DNA of 36,954 bases from an uncultured Enterovibrio sp. (GTDB lineage Bacteria > Pseudomonadota > Gammaproteobacteria > Enterobacterales > Vibrionaceae), in the NCBI GenBank assembly GCA_947041315.1, contig CAMRDW010000010.1, forward strand, positions 1 to 36,954, given 5' to 3'. Every line of letters begins with the position of its first letter. Positions within the stretch are counted from its first letter, which is position 1. Below are positions 1 through 9,420 of this stretch, piece after piece. The translations under genes and the position numbers were made by a program. The notes under the pieces were generated by a model. That model made no database searches. It had not been told where the DNA came from and saw nothing but the letters and a program-made list of their open reading frames with translations.

Positions 1-135
1 TCCATTATTTATTCGCTCTATCTTTTCTATTTTCATCTTTAAATTTTCTTCATATGAAACATTTTTTTCTAAAGACTCAGAAAAGACAGGGAGGGTGAAT
101 ATTGTTAAAAAGAACAGGGGAAATCTAAGTTTCAT
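1..135 (-). CDS. Partial secreted protein (5' end only)
   Basis: An open reading frame begins with ATG at 135 and is still open at the window edge after 45 codons. The first residues, MKLRFPLFFLTIFTLPVFS, form a classical signal peptide: a short basic start, a hydrophobic core and a cleavage-compatible PVFS-E end. A Shine-Dalgarno sequence (AGAAGG) lies about 7 bases upstream of the ATG. The sequence after the signal peptide is charged and Lys/Glu-rich, suggesting a helical or coiled segment. The product is therefore probably exported to the periplasm or beyond. Nothing in the visible part identifies a family, and the rest of the gene lies outside the window. Confidence 0.6.
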   Translation of the reverse strand, partial: MKLRFPLFFLTIFTLPVFSESLEKNVSYEENLKMKIEKIERINNG

Positions 136-551
136 ATATTACCTTCTTATATCCAACATCTAGATTGCAATTGTAAAAAAACACGCATAGCGATAAAAAA
201 GATTTAATTACTTGTGAACTTCAATCTCTTAAATAATTAGCCAGGGTGTTCACAATAGAAAACCAATATAAACAAATGATTCAACTGAAGGATATCAGAA
301 TGAGGTGTTTTGTAAATAAATAATTCAATTATGTTATGATTCTTTCCAGGGCTAATTTATATTCTGATGTTACGCAGCTCACTTTCTGGCAGTATTAAGA
401 AGTTAAAAAAATAAATTTGATTTATACATCGATTATTTTCTGAGCACATTTGGTTTAGCTACAGAAATAGGACTTTCCGCTATGCTTAATTTTGCCAAAT
501 CGACGGCAAGGGTTTTACAAAGATTTATGCTCTTTTCTTCCTGTATATAGA

Positions 552-665
552 TATACCCATCGCCTTTGAAACTGCGTGGGTGTTGGCTGCGTTCGCTCAG
601 GCCAATTACAGAGTAGATCTATGCTCAGGGGCTGCACTCGTTTGCCGCCTACACGCATCTTTATA
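552..665 (+). repeat. MITE-like repeat, copy 1
   Basis: It starts with TATACCC and runs through the shared core (GCGTGGGTGTTGGCTGCG, CTATGCTCAGGGGCTGCACTCG, then CCGCCTACACGCATCTT). The right terminal TTGGGTATA is degraded, so the end is approximate. Confidence 0.75.
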
Positions 666-739
666 GCGCGTTAACGACTTCTATCTTGGTGCATCTTTCA
701 TGACGCCGTTGGGAGGGAGGAGAGGATCTTATCAAAGGA

Positions 740-854
740 ATTGGAGCTTCGTGGGTGTTGGCTAGGTTCGTTCAGCCCAATCACACAGTCCGTCTATGCT
801 CATGGGCTTCGTTTATTGCTCGTCTATCGGCATATTCAGCTATTTTGGGTATTC
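740..854 (+). repeat. MITE-like repeat, copy 2 (diverged)
   Basis: The left terminus is missing or decayed. The core (CGTGGGTGTTGGCT, TTCAGCCCAATCACA, CTATGCTCATGGGCTTCG) and the right end TTTTGGGTAT are kept. It ends 12 bases before the stop codon of the leftward YqhD-like gene, so it lies in that gene's 3' untranslated region. Confidence 0.7.
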
Positions 855-866
855 ATGCTGCGCTGA

Positions 867-2015
867 TTAAGCAATTGCGTCTTCAAGTATTTGGCGTGTT
901 TTTTCAAGCGTAATAGCTTGATTTTCACCTAATGCGGTCATTCCGTGATTTTCCAGTTGTGCTATTACAGCCTCAATGGCTTGGGCTTTTGTCTCTTTAT
1001 GTTCGGTCAGTTGTGTGCTGACATTCAATGAATGATAAAAAGCTTCAATGGCATCAATGGTCTCTTCTGCTAAATGAGCCGTTTCCTCTAACGCAAAAAC
1101 GGTTTTGCCCATTTGTTCGAGTTTGGCGCGTTTGCTTTCAATTTGATTGCGTAACAGCGCTGGCTGAATTATGGCCAAAGAGCGAGCATGATCTACGTGC
1201 CAAAGCGCTGTTATTTCATGCCCTATCATGTGAGTTGCCCAGTCATGAGGTACACCAGAACCAATCAAGCCATTTAAGGCTTGGTTTGCGGTCCACATTA
1301 AATTAGCACGCCAATCATCATTGTCTCGCACTCCGAAGCTTTCTCCTAAAACCAACAGGTTTTTGAGTAAGGCTTCGGCATACCCATCTTGCACCATGGC
1401 ATGAGTTGGGAAGGTGATATATTGCTCACAGGTGTGTACCCAGGCATCCACAATGCCGTTGATCAATTGGCGCTCAGGAAGAGACTTCATGACATCAGGA
1501 TCAAGAACAGCAAAAAGAGGCTGTACAGCGGGGGCCATAAACACGAGTTTGTCTTGTGTTGCAGCTTGGGTGATGACGGCACCGCAGTTTGACTCAGATC
1601 CAGTTGCAGGGAGGGTCAATATAGCGCCAAGCGCTGTCGCCTCGGAAACGCTGTGTTTTCCGGTTAAAATGTCCCAGCTTTCACCCTCATATTTGGCGCC
1701 AGCGGCTACAAATTTAGATCCATCAATGACAGAGCCGCCCCCGACCGCAAGAATAAAATCAATGTTTTCTTTTTTCACAAGAGCAATGGCTTTATCCAAG
1801 GTTTCTTTGGTTGGATTGGGCTCTACACCTGAAAATTCTAACCATGAATGATCGGTTAATGCGGCTTTTACCTGATCGTAAACGCCATTTTTTTTGATGG
1901 ATCCCCCGCCGTAAATGACCAGCACTTTTTGATCCGTTGGGATGGCGTTTTTGATGCTCGAAATTTGGCCTTGACCAAAATGAATCAGGGTGGGGTTGTT
2001 ATAGGTGAAATTCAT
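867..2015 (-). CDS. yqhD: Iron-containing alcohol dehydrogenase, YqhD type
   Basis: A 382-residue member of the group III Fe-ADH family, close in length and sequence to E. coli YqhD, an NADPH-dependent aldehyde reductase that reduces toxic short-chain and peroxidation-derived aldehydes. The sequence shows the N-terminal dinucleotide site (YGGGSIKKNGV, about residues 35-45), the family GGGSVIDGSKF motif near 93, PATGSESN near 137, the metal ligands in DAWVH (D190, H194) and two further His in the HMIGHEITALWHVDHA segment. The ATG at 2015 overlaps the stop of lnt as ATGA, indicating translational coupling at the end of the miaB-lnt operon. In E. coli yqhD lies elsewhere, so this placement is unusual. 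A repeat copy begins 12 bases after its stop. The family assignment is firm; the physiological substrate is inferred. Confidence 0.9.
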   Translation of the reverse strand: MNFTYNNPTLIHFGQGQISSIKNAIPTDQKVLVIYGGGSIKKNGVYDQVKAALTDHSWLEFSGVEPNPTKETLDKAIALVKKENIDFILAVGGGSVIDGSKFVAAGAKYEGESWDILTGKHSVSEATALGAILTLPATGSESNCGAVITQAATQDKLVFMAPAVQPLFAVLDPDVMKSLPERQLINGIVDAWVHTCEQYITFPTHAMVQDGYAEALLKNLLVLGESFGVRDNDDWRANLMWTANQALNGLIGSGVPHDWATHMIGHEITALWHVDHARSLAIIQPALLRNQIESKRAKLEQMGKTVFALEETAHLAEETIDAIEAFYHSLNVSTQLTEHKETKAQAIEAVIAQLENHGMTALGENQAITLEKTRQILEDAIA

Positions 2016-3586
2016 TTTTGAATCCTTTTTTTATTTATTTTGTTTTTTTTAAAAGACAGATTTTTGTTTTTACGACGTTGCCAAATTATCACGCACAAGG
2101 AAAAACACATCCAAAGGTATAAAGGTCCATCCCCCCATCGAGTGTAAGGGGTCTGCCCTTGCGTGGTGTTGATTGTGGCACGCAAAACTTGGGTCTCAAA
2201 TTGAGGGATTTGTGCGATGATTTTGCCTTTGTAATCGATGGCAGCGGTTAAGCCTGTATTGGTTGAACGCAAAAGCGGTTTTGCATTTTCCAATGCGCGC
2301 ATACGGGCTATTTCTAAATGTTGGTGTGGGCCGATAGAGTCTCCAAACCAAGTGTCATTTGAAAGGGTTAAAATAAAATCAGAGTTTGCGTTAAGGCTCT
2401 TTCTAACCTGCTCATGAAAAGCGATTTCATAACAAATAGCGGAGGCTAATTGGTACCCATTTGCATTCACGTTTTCTTGGGTGTATTCACCGCGACTAAA
2501 AGAAGACATGGGTAAATTGAACAAAGGGGCTAATGGACGCAGTAATTCTCCAAACGGAACAAACTCCCCAAAAACGAGCAAATGGTGTTTGCTGTAGCTT
2601 TCTTTTGCTGGGTATTGGTAATCACTTCCGCCATTTTTTCCAATCGAGATCAAGGTATTATAAAAATTATCATCGTCTTTTTTATCTAAAAGGCCTGTGA
2701 TAATGGTGCTGTTGTTATTTTTGGCGGCTTTATCTAATCGATCGAGGAAATGAGGTAAGTCTCGCTCTAGAGCTGGAATGGCCGCTTCTGGCCAAATAAT
2801 GATATCTGCATCCCAATTCTTGCGCGTCATGTCTTGATACAAAAGCAAGGTCGGCCAACGTTGGCTCGGAAGCCATTTTATCTCTTGCGGTATATTGCCT
2901 TGGATCATAGCAATTTTTACTTTGTCTTTGTTTTGCGTCACCCAATGGAATTGGGACAACACACTACAAAGAACAAACAGCAAGCCCACTACAAAAAGAG
3001 GACGTCCGTTTTTTTGTAAGAGGGCTAAACTGATGGCCCCTGCGATAAAAACCAACAAAAAAGAGATCCCTTGAACCCCAACCAGCGGGGCAACAGAAGC
3101 CAAAGGCCCATCTATTTGGCTGTAACCGGGCCAAAGCCAAGGAAATCCTGTGAGAAACCAGCCTCGGATCCCATCAATGACCACCCAAAGCGGCGGAGCA
3201 AAAAGCAGCAAGGCTTGTGCTCTGGTAAGGTTTGCGCGTTTTAGGATATACGCAAACAGCGCAGGGTAAGAGGCAAGGTAAAGTATTAAAAATGAAATTA
3301 ATAGCAAGCCGATGGGGGTGGGAAGTCCACCAAATTTGTCAATGACAACGTAAATCCAGCTGATCCCAGTCCCAAAATAACCGAGACCCCAGCTTAACCC
3401 TAAAAAAGCAGCAAATTTCGGGGGGGGGGAATGAAGGATCAGAACAAACAATGCGATAAGTGAAATCAGCATCGCAGGCCAAAAGGAATAAGGTGCGAAA
3501 GACAAGGTCCCTATGGCACCTGAAAAAACGGCCCCAATGGTTTTTAAGCACATTTGGGACCGTAAAGAATTATTTATTTTCAACAT
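2012..3586 (-). CDS. lnt: Apolipoprotein N-acyltransferase
   Basis: Lnt transfers a third acyl chain from phospholipid to the N-terminal Cys of lipoproteins in the inner membrane, which is required for their sorting by Lol. The 524-residue product (E. coli 512) has about six hydrophobic segments over residues 12-215 and then a periplasmic nitrilase-like domain. The catalytic triad is visible: Glu in WPEAAIP (about 267), Lys in SYSKHH (about 331) and Cys in SAICYEI (about 384). The ATG at 3586 lies 7 bases after the corC stop without a clear ribosome site; a second ATG 11 codons in is an alternative start. The stop overlaps the next gene as ATGA. The coding strand carries a run of ten C (encoding HSPPPK near residue 53), a possible slippage site. 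lolB, which acts later in the same pathway, is also in the window. Confidence 0.95.
   Translation of the reverse strand: MLKINNSLRSQMCLKTIGAVFSGAIGTLSFAPYSFWPAMLISLIALFVLILHSPPPKFAAFLGLSWGLGYFGTGISWIYVVIDKFGGLPTPIGLLLISFLILYLASYPALFAYILKRANLTRAQALLLFAPPLWVVIDGIRGWFLTGFPWLWPGYSQIDGPLASVAPLVGVQGISFLLVFIAGAISLALLQKNGRPLFVVGLLFVLCSVLSQFHWVTQNKDKVKIAMIQGNIPQEIKWLPSQRWPTLLLYQDMTRKNWDADIIIWPEAAIPALERDLPHFLDRLDKAAKNNNSTIITGLLDKKDDDNFYNTLISIGKNGGSDYQYPAKESYSKHHLLVFGEFVPFGELLRPLAPLFNLPMSSFSRGEYTQENVNANGYQLASAICYEIAFHEQVRKSLNANSDFILTLSNDTWFGDSIGPHQHLEIARMRALENAKPLLRSTNTGLTAAIDYKGKIIAQIPQFETQVLRATINTTQGQTPYTRWGDGPLYLWMCFSLCVIIWQRRKNKNLSFKKNKINKKRIQK
3420..3429. repeat. G10/C10 homopolymer inside lnt
   Basis: Ten consecutive G on the plus strand (C10 in the lnt sense strand) encode Ser-Pro-Pro-Pro in the early membrane part of Lnt. 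It is the longest G/C homopolymer I noticed in the window. Confidence 0.85.
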
Positions 3587-3593
3587 TAGACAG

Positions 3594-4460
3594 TTAAGCC
3601 GTTTCCTCTACCGTGGTATCTGGAATAGTAACCTGCAAATGGATGACACGTCGACTGTCAGCAGCTGTGACTTTGAAGTGAAAGCCTTGAATATCGGCTT
3701 CTTCGCCACGGGTGGGGAGATGGCCAAAATTTGTCATTAATAATCCACCGATGGTGTCAATGTCGCTGTCATCAAATTGCGAACCAAATTTCTCGTTAAA
3801 ATCTTCGAGTGTGGTTAATGCTTTGACTGCGAACGTATGTTTGCTCAGTTGGCGAATTTCTTGTTCTTCTTCATCGTCGTATTCGTCTTCGATGTCTCCA
3901 ACGATTTCTTCAAGAATGTCTTCAATGGTGACAACACCTGAGACACCGCCAAACTCATCGACAACAATGGCCATATGGTAGCGCTCTTCTTGGAACTCTT
4001 TTAAGAGGCGATCGACGCGTTTGCTTTCAGGGACAACAACGGCAGGGCGGATCACCTTGTCAATGTCAAACGGTTCACTGTTTGGCATCAAGTAATGGAG
4101 GAGATCTTTAGCAAGAAGAATGCCTTCAACATGGTCTTTATCATCGCTTATCACGGGATAACGTGAATGTTGCGCTTCATTGATGATGGTAATGATTTCT
4201 TCGAGGGGTTGAGAGCGTTCGATGGTCACCATTTGTGAGCGAGGGATCATGATGTCTCGAATGCGCATTTCAGAGATTTGCATGACACCTTCGAGCATGT
4301 CTCTTGTATCGTGATCTATGACTTCGTTTTGTTCAGAATCACGGAACGCATCAACCAGTTTTTGACGGTCTTTCGGTTCGTTATGAAAGAGCTGTCCAAT
4401 ACGTTCGAAGAAGGTTTTTCTACTCGGACCTTCAGAGCTTTGTGAGTTGTCTTCGTTCAT
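3594..4460 (-). CDS. corC: CorC/HlyC-type CBS-domain protein
   Basis: The 288-residue product matches the gammaproteobacterial CorC family, linked to magnesium/cobalt efflux. A tandem CBS pair spans about residues 65-190, recognised from RIRDIMIPRSQMVTI, YPVISDDKDHVEGILL and MAIVVDEFGGVSGVVTIEDI. A conserved acidic linker (DEYDDEEEQEIR) follows, then the C-terminal transporter-associated CorC_HlyC domain containing DSDIDTIGGLL. There are no membrane segments, so the protein is cytoplasmic or peripheral. It lies in the usual ybeY-corC-lnt order, 22 bases after ybeY and 7 bases before lnt, and is probably co-transcribed with them. The exact transport function of the family is debated; the identification itself is secure. 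Confidence 0.93.
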   Translation of the reverse strand: MNEDNSQSSEGPSRKTFFERIGQLFHNEPKDRQKLVDAFRDSEQNEVIDHDTRDMLEGVMQISEMRIRDIMIPRSQMVTIERSQPLEEIITIINEAQHSRYPVISDDKDHVEGILLAKDLLHYLMPNSEPFDIDKVIRPAVVVPESKRVDRLLKEFQEERYHMAIVVDEFGGVSGVVTIEDILEEIVGDIEDEYDDEEEQEIRQLSKHTFAVKALTTLEDFNEKFGSQFDDSDIDTIGGLLMTNFGHLPTRGEEADIQGFHFKVTAADSRRVIHLQVTIPDTTVEETA

Positions 4461-4482
4461 TTTCTCTTAAATATTAGTTAAT

Positions 4483-4947
4483 TTAAAGGGGGTCGGTGCA
4501 ATAGGGATTTTCAAAGCCTAGCGCATTCATGATTGAAATCTCAAGCGATTCCATTTCTTCTGCTTCTTCATCATCAAGATGATCATACCCAAGCAAATGA
4601 AGCGTGCCATGGATGACCATGTGTGCCCAATGTGAAAAAATATCTTTATTTTGCTCTTCTGCTTCACTCTCTACTATTTGCCGACAAATAACAAGATCAC
4701 CAAGCAAGTTCAATTCAATTTCAGGTGGTGCTTCAAATGGAAAAGACAATACGTTCGTGGGTTTGTCCTTGCCACGGTAATCGCAATTGAGGGCCTGGCT
4801 TTCAGGGATATCCACAATACGGATGGTGATTTCGGCTTGCTTGCAAAATGATTTCGCGGTTTGTTCAAACCAGGTTGTCAGTTGTTGCTCTGAAGGCAAA
4901 TTGTTTTTATTTTGTGTGGCGATTTGAATATCTACAAAGTACTGCAT
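4483..4947 (-). CDS. ybeY: Endoribonuclease YbeY, rRNA maturation factor
   Basis: The 154-residue product is full length for YbeY, a zinc-dependent endoribonuclease involved in 16S rRNA 3' processing and 70S ribosome quality control. The signature H-x3-H-x5-H zinc site is intact as [11 protein letters not shown] near residues 114-124, and the preceding NVLSFPFE motif and LLGDLVIC strand are also present. The ATG at 4947 directly abuts the ybeZ stop (TAAATG), so the two are translationally linked, as is common where YbeY and the PhoH-like ATPase YbeZ act together. corC follows after 22 bases. Confidence 0.95.
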   Translation of the reverse strand: MQYFVDIQIATQNKNNLPSEQQLTTWFEQTAKSFCKQAEITIRIVDIPESQALNCDYRGKDKPTNVLSFPFEAPPEIELNLLGDLVICRQIVESEAEEQNKDIFSHWAHMVIHGTLHLLGYDHLDDEEAEEMESLEISIMNALGFENPYCTDPL

Positions 4948-6036
4948 TTACGTGGGCTTCTCATCGGGAGTGAAAGGAATATGACCAGAGGTTGCTTGTT
5001 CGTTGTTCAGTCCTTTTTTAAGTGAATGACCGATCTTTCTATGGGGATGGGGGTTGTGTTCTTCCCATGCTTCATAAGCTTGAACAATGCGGGCGACAAC
5101 AGGATGGCGAACCACGTCTTGGGCATTAAAAAAATTAAAGCTGATTTCTTTTACATCACTGAGCACCTCAATCGCATGCGTTAGACCTGATCGAGTGTGG
5201 CGAGGCAAGTCAATTTGCGTTATATCGCCGGTGATCACGGTGCGACTGTTAAAACCGATGCGAGTGAGGAACATTTTCATCTGTTCAATCGAGGTATTTT
5301 GGCTTTCATCTAAGATGATGAAAGCGTCATTTAAGGTGCGACCCCGCATGTAAGCCAGTGGTGCGACTTCAATGATGTTTCGCTCAATGAGTTTTTCAAC
5401 GCGCTCAAAACCCAGCATTTCAAACAAGGCGTCATATAAGGGGCGTAAATAAGGATCTATTTTTTGGCTTAAGTCCCCTGGCAAAAAACCCAATTTTTCT
5501 CCCGCTTCAACTGCAGGACGTGTCAGTAAGATACGGCGAATTTCTTGACGCTCTAATGCATTCACCGCTGCGGCCACGGCAAGATAGGTTTTTCCTGTAC
5601 CCGCAGGGCCCACACCAAAAGTGATGTCATTCACATTCATGTTGTTGATGTATTGAGTTTGGTTGGGGGTTCTGGGTTTAATGACCCCTTTTTTTGTTTT
5701 AATTTGAATGTGTTTGGCAATATTTTCAGGATCATTTAATTGGGCATCGGAAAAACCCGCTTCTTTAATGGCAAGATAAACTTGTTCTGGCGTCAAATCG
5801 GCGTATTTGTTTTTGATGGGTGCGGTGTCGATATAAAGATCTTTGAGGATGTGAATGGCAGTTTTGGCTTCTTGGGGTTTTCCTTGCACACTGAATTCAT
5901 GACTTCGGTGGCTGATTGTCACATCTAAACGACGTTCCAGTTGTTTAATATTGTCATCAAAAGGGCCGCAAAGGCTGGTTAGGCGAGCATTATCAGCGGG
6001 TTCTAAAGATATTTGTAAGGTGATAATTTTGTTCAA
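4948..6036 (-). CDS. ybeZ: PhoH-like ATPase YbeZ
   Basis: A P-loop ATPase of the PhoH family, functionally linked to YbeY in RNA metabolism. Walker A is visible as GVGPAGTGKTYLAVAAA (about residues 135-151) and Walker B as AFIILDESQN; the RGRTLND and TRIGFNSRTVITGD segments are typical of the family. I place the start at a TTG at 6036 because AGAGGA lies 5 bases upstream and the protein then aligns with E. coli YbeZ from its first residues (TLQISLEPADNARL), giving 362 residues. A GTG at 6093 would add 19 unconserved residues. It lies downstream of miaB and its stop abuts ybeY. Confidence 0.93.
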   Translation of the reverse strand: MNKIITLQISLEPADNARLTSLCGPFDDNIKQLERRLDVTISHRSHEFSVQGKPQEAKTAIHILKDLYIDTAPIKNKYADLTPEQVYLAIKEAGFSDAQLNDPENIAKHIQIKTKKGVIKPRTPNQTQYINNMNVNDITFGVGPAGTGKTYLAVAAAVNALERQEIRRILLTRPAVEAGEKLGFLPGDLSQKIDPYLRPLYDALFEMLGFERVEKLIERNIIEVAPLAYMRGRTLNDAFIILDESQNTSIEQMKMFLTRIGFNSRTVITGDITQIDLPRHTRSGLTHAIEVLSDVKEISFNFFNAQDVVRHPVVARIVQAYEAWEEHNPHPHRKIGHSLKKGLNNEQATSGHIPFTPDEKPT

Positions 6037-6102
6037 TGCGGTCCTCTGAAAAAAATGATTCCCCCGTAAAAAACGAGGGAGGGTTAAATTCACAGCGAAT
6101 GA

Positions 6103-7527
6103 TTAGGGAGTATACACACTTACACCCAATTCGTCTTCTTTACGGGTTTTTGCAATGATTTCACTGGGAGAGACGTGACTTCGTAAATTCATTTCTTGTT
6201 CTGTGCGTAAAAGCTCACCACGTAATGAATTTGGCAATACTTGGGAAATGGTTACATCCACGAATTGGCCAATTAAGTCGGGTGTGCCTTTGAAATTAAC
6301 AACGCGGTTATTTTCTGTTCGGCCTCGAAGTTCCATCAAATCTTTTTTTGATGGACCTTCCACCAAAATACGCTGCACGGAGTCAAGCATTTGGCGTGAA
6401 TACATCATGGCCTGGGCGTTGATTTGCTGCTGCAGTTCATAAAGGCGTTCTTTTTTCACATCAAGAGGGGTTTCATCAAGCATGTCTGCTGCGGGTGTGC
6501 CCGGGCGCGGCGAATAAATAAAACTGAAGCTCATATCAAAATTGACATCACGAATTAGTTTCATGGTGGCTTGAAAATCTTGGTCTGTTTCTCCAGGAAA
6601 ACCCACGATAAAATCAGAACTTAAAGCGATGTCTGGGCGAACTTCACGAAGTTTACGCATTTTTGATTTGTATTCGATGGCCGTATGCGGGCGTTTCATC
6701 AAGGTTAAAATACGATCAGATCCACTTTGAACGGGCAGGTGTAAAAAATTCACAAGTTCTGGAGTGTCTCTGTAAACCTCAATAATATCATCTGTAAATT
6801 CAATGGGGTGGCTTGTGGTGTAACGGATGCGGTCGATCCCATCAATGGTGGCAACAAAACGCAATAATTCGGCAAACGAGCAAATTTCATCATCAAATGT
6901 CAGGCCACGATAAGCGTTGACATTTTGCCCTAATAGATTGACTTCACGGACACCTTGCTCTGCGAGTTGGGCGATTTCGTATAAAACATCGTCCAGTGGG
7001 CGACTGACTTCTTCACCTCGGGTATAAGGGACCACACAAAATGTGCAGTATTTTGAACAGCCTTCCATGATAGAAACAAACGCGCTGGGACCGTCGGCTT
7101 TGGGCTCGGGTAGGCAGTCAAATTTTTCTATTTCAGGAAATGAAATGTCCATCACTGGTGTGCTGTTTTCATGGGACTGTTTGATCATTTCAGGTAAACG
7201 GTGCAATGTTTGAGGGCCGAAAATAACATCAACATACGCGGCTCGCTCACGAATATGGGCCCCTTCTTGGGTCGCAACACAACCGCCAACGCCGATAACC
7301 AGACCGGGTTTTTGATCTTTAAGTGTTTTCCATCTCCCGAGCTGGTGGAAGACTTTTTCTTGGGCTTTTTCACGGATGGAACAGGTATTAAGAAGAAGCA
7401 AATCTGCTTCTTCTGGATTGTCTGTTAGCTCGTAGCCACTGGAGGTATTGAGCAAATCAGCTATTTTCGATGAATCATATTCGTTCATCTGGCAGCCCCA
7501 GGTTTTGATTAACAGTTTTTTCGCCAT
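6103..7527 (-). CDS. miaB: tRNA-2-methylthio-N6-dimethylallyladenosine synthase MiaB
   Basis: MiaB is a radical SAM methylthiotransferase that converts i6A37 to ms2i6A37 in tRNAs. The 474 residues equal the length of E. coli MiaB. The N-terminal UPF0004 domain has its three cluster Cys (in [21 protein letters not shown] and [10 protein letters not shown]), followed by the radical SAM CxxxCxxC motif in GCSKYCTFC near residue 157 and a C-terminal TRAM domain (about 380-445, [18 protein letters not shown]). It is the first gene of the minus-strand operon miaB-ybeZ-ybeY-corC-lnt-yqhD and is divergent from the ubiF-like gene. Confidence 0.96.
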   Translation of the reverse strand: MAKKLLIKTWGCQMNEYDSSKIADLLNTSSGYELTDNPEEADLLLLNTCSIREKAQEKVFHQLGRWKTLKDQKPGLVIGVGGCVATQEGAHIRERAAYVDVIFGPQTLHRLPEMIKQSHENSTPVMDISFPEIEKFDCLPEPKADGPSAFVSIMEGCSKYCTFCVVPYTRGEEVSRPLDDVLYEIAQLAEQGVREVNLLGQNVNAYRGLTFDDEICSFAELLRFVATIDGIDRIRYTTSHPIEFTDDIIEVYRDTPELVNFLHLPVQSGSDRILTLMKRPHTAIEYKSKMRKLREVRPDIALSSDFIVGFPGETDQDFQATMKLIRDVNFDMSFSFIYSPRPGTPAADMLDETPLDVKKERLYELQQQINAQAMMYSRQMLDSVQRILVEGPSKKDLMELRGRTENNRVVNFKGTPDLIGQFVDVTISQVLPNSLRGELLRTEQEMNLRSHVSPSEIIAKTRKEDELGVSVYTP

Positions 7528-7878
7528 GTTACGTCTTTGCCCATGTTAATTTTTACAAGGATTAGCGGAAACATTCTTAGGGTTAATGCGCTGATTACAA
7601 CCTGAAAGTTCAGCCAAGAAGGGTGTATTTTGAAACAAAGCCTGAATGTTTATCAAAAGGCTCTGATTTTAATGTGCGTATTGTACTGTGTTAGATGATT
7701 TGTGACCAGTGTCAGACTTTGTCTTAGAATGAATTTTGTTTTAAGGTTTTGCAAATAAGCCCTGTGGATCTCTCATCATGCCTCGATTGAAAAAAGCATG
7801 CTCTGTATATTGAGAGGGCTTAAATAAATGAAAAAAAACATAAAATTAATTTAATGGCCTTATTTTTTGAGAGAGAAA
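7528..7878. other. Divergent intergenic region miaB / ubiF
   Basis: About 350 bases separate the two divergent genes and must carry both promoters. The sequence is AT-rich near the ubiF side. I could not choose a convincing -35/-10 pair or operator, and no repeat copy is present. Confidence 0.5.
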
Positions 7879-9039
7879 ATGAAACGATTTGATGTAATAG
7901 TCATTGGTGGTGGGATGACGGGGGCGGCCACAGCATTGGGACTTGCAAAGCAAGGAAAGTGTGTGGCTTTAATTGAGCGCGAAGCGCCAGTGTCTTTTGA
8001 TCCTGAACAACCCATGGATTTACGTGTGAGCGCATTGTCTCCTGCTTCGGTGGCTTTGCTTCAATCCTTGGAAGCTTGGGATGCGGTAAAAGAAATGCGT
8101 TTTTGTCCTTATCGTCGTCTTGAAACTTGGGAACATGCTTACGCACGACTGACATTTCATGCAGAAAGCTTGGGCTTGCCTGAGCTTGGTTTCATTGTTG
8201 AAAATCGCGTCATACAGCTTGCCCTTTGGGCGCAATCCAAGACGAAAGAAAACTTGACTTTGCTAAGCCCCGCTTGCGTCATTAATATGACAAAAGAAGA
8301 AAGCGGACATCGGGTTGAACTTGATAATGGCGAAGTGCTCCAAGCCCCTTGCCTCGTTGGGGCTGATGGGGCGAATTCTGCTGTGCGTGAATATGCAAAC
8401 ATCGGAGTGACAGCGTGGGATTATCGTCAACATTGTCTCTTAATTCATGTTAAATCTGCGTTGCCGCAACAAGATATTACCTGGCAATATTTTACCCCTC
8501 GTGGCCCTCGTGCGTTTTTACCGCTTCAAGATAAAGAAGCTTCTCTTGTGTGGTACGACACGCCTTCTCGGGTTCAATCTTTATGCGCAATGCCCCTTGA
8601 TGTTTTAAAAGAAGAAATCATCACACATTTTCCGAAAGAGCTTGGAGAAATCGAGGTGATAAAAGCGGGCGCGTTTCCGCTCACTCGCCGCCACGCTCAA
8701 ACTTATGTGAAAAATAACGTGGTTTTGATTGGCGATGCTGCTCACACCATTCACCCTTTGGCAGGGCAAGGCGTGAACCTTGGCTTTAAAGATGTCACCT
8801 CTTTTTTATTCGCTTTAGAATGTGCAAAAGAAAAATGGCATTGCCCCTGTGTGTATCAGCGTTATGAAAAAGAAAGAAAATTAGATAACCATATGATGCA
8901 GCTTGGAATGGACCTGTTTTATGCAGGATTCAGTAATGAATGTGCCCCCCTTAAAATAATCAGAAATGCAGGACTTAAAATGGCAAACAAAGAGGGGCTG
9001 CTAAAACGGCACGTTTTGAAATATGCGTTGGGTTTATAG
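7879..9039 (+). CDS. ubiF: FAD-dependent ubiquinone-biosynthesis hydroxylase (UbiF/UbiH family)
   Basis: An aromatic-ring hydroxylase of the UbiH/UbiF/VisC/Coq6 family, 386 residues from the chosen start. The N-terminal FAD-binding GxGxxG motif (VIVIGGGMTGAATALGLA), the DG motif (CLVGADGANSAVRE) and the second FAD motif (VVLIGDAAHTIHPLAGQGVNLGFKD) are all present. The ATG at 7879 is preceded by a purine-rich GAGAGAGAA; the upstream in-frame TTG adds only four residues. Position next to a divergent miaB is the usual one for ubiF (3-demethoxyubiquinol 3-hydroxylase), so I favour UbiF. UbiH or VisC/UbiI cannot be excluded by motif alone. Confidence 0.85.
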   Translation: MKRFDVIVIGGGMTGAATALGLAKQGKCVALIEREAPVSFDPEQPMDLRVSALSPASVALLQSLEAWDAVKEMRFCPYRRLETWEHAYARLTFHAESLGLPELGFIVENRVIQLALWAQSKTKENLTLLSPACVINMTKEESGHRVELDNGEVLQAPCLVGADGANSAVREYANIGVTAWDYRQHCLLIHVKSALPQQDITWQYFTPRGPRAFLPLQDKEASLVWYDTPSRVQSLCAMPLDVLKEEIITHFPKELGEIEVIKAGAFPLTRRHAQTYVKNNVVLIGDAAHTIHPLAGQGVNLGFKDVTSFLFALECAKEKWHCPCVYQRYEKERKLDNHMMQLGMDLFYAGFSNECAPLKIIRNAGLKMANKEGLLKRHVLKYALGL

Positions 9040-9420
9040 AATAATGTTTTATATCGAAGATACGTCCAGGCGAAAAGTAAGTGAGACCAGGAATCGCATC
9101 TTCCTCTTTGAAGAGGTCTCGATGCCGGAGTCGTTTTCTGGGATCTTAAGATGAAGCCCTTCTCTTTATGTTTGCATTTAAATTAAAAACCTTTTAAAAT
9201 CATATGATTACTGTTTTTCTTTCTTTGTGAGAGAGAACGTTTTTTGAGTTTTCACGCGATGTATACCCAAGGTGTTTGAAGGTGCAGTGAGAGGGCCAGT
9301 GAAGGACGCTCCTGATCATAGAAGGAGTCAATGATTGAGGTTCGAGAGTGCTTAGCTGCCAATACTCTCTCTTTTTTAAGGGGTGTGGGTCTATTGAGCA
9401 ATGTAGGTAGGTTAAATTAT
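9040..9420. other. Intergenic region after ubiF
   Basis: No gene is supported here. Just after ubiF there is a compact inverted repeat (9096-9125, GCATC...GATGC with an inner CCTCTT/AAGAGG). It has no T-run, so it is not a clear terminator. Confidence 0.4.
9096..9125. other. Inverted repeat 3' of ubiF
   Basis: The outer arms GCATC and GATGC enclose inner arms CCTCTT and AAGAGG around a TG loop. A GAGACC/GGTCTC pair (9083-9088, 9115-9120) overlaps it. It may be an RNA stem-loop at the end of the ubiF transcript; function unknown. Confidence 0.35.

Larger units (their letters stand above)
136..866. other. Intergenic region with two repeat copies
   Basis: No convincing gene is seen between the leftward secreted-protein gene and the 3' end of the YqhD-like gene. 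The first 400 bases are very AT-rich and must hold the promoter of the leftward gene, though no clear -35/-10 pair could be chosen. The right half holds one recognisable and one diverged copy of the dispersed MITE-like repeat, both in plus orientation. Confidence 0.6.

Noticed and set aside
1414-1851. 145-codon plus-strand frame inside the YqhD-like gene
   Set aside because: It is antisense to a strongly conserved gene and has no family features.
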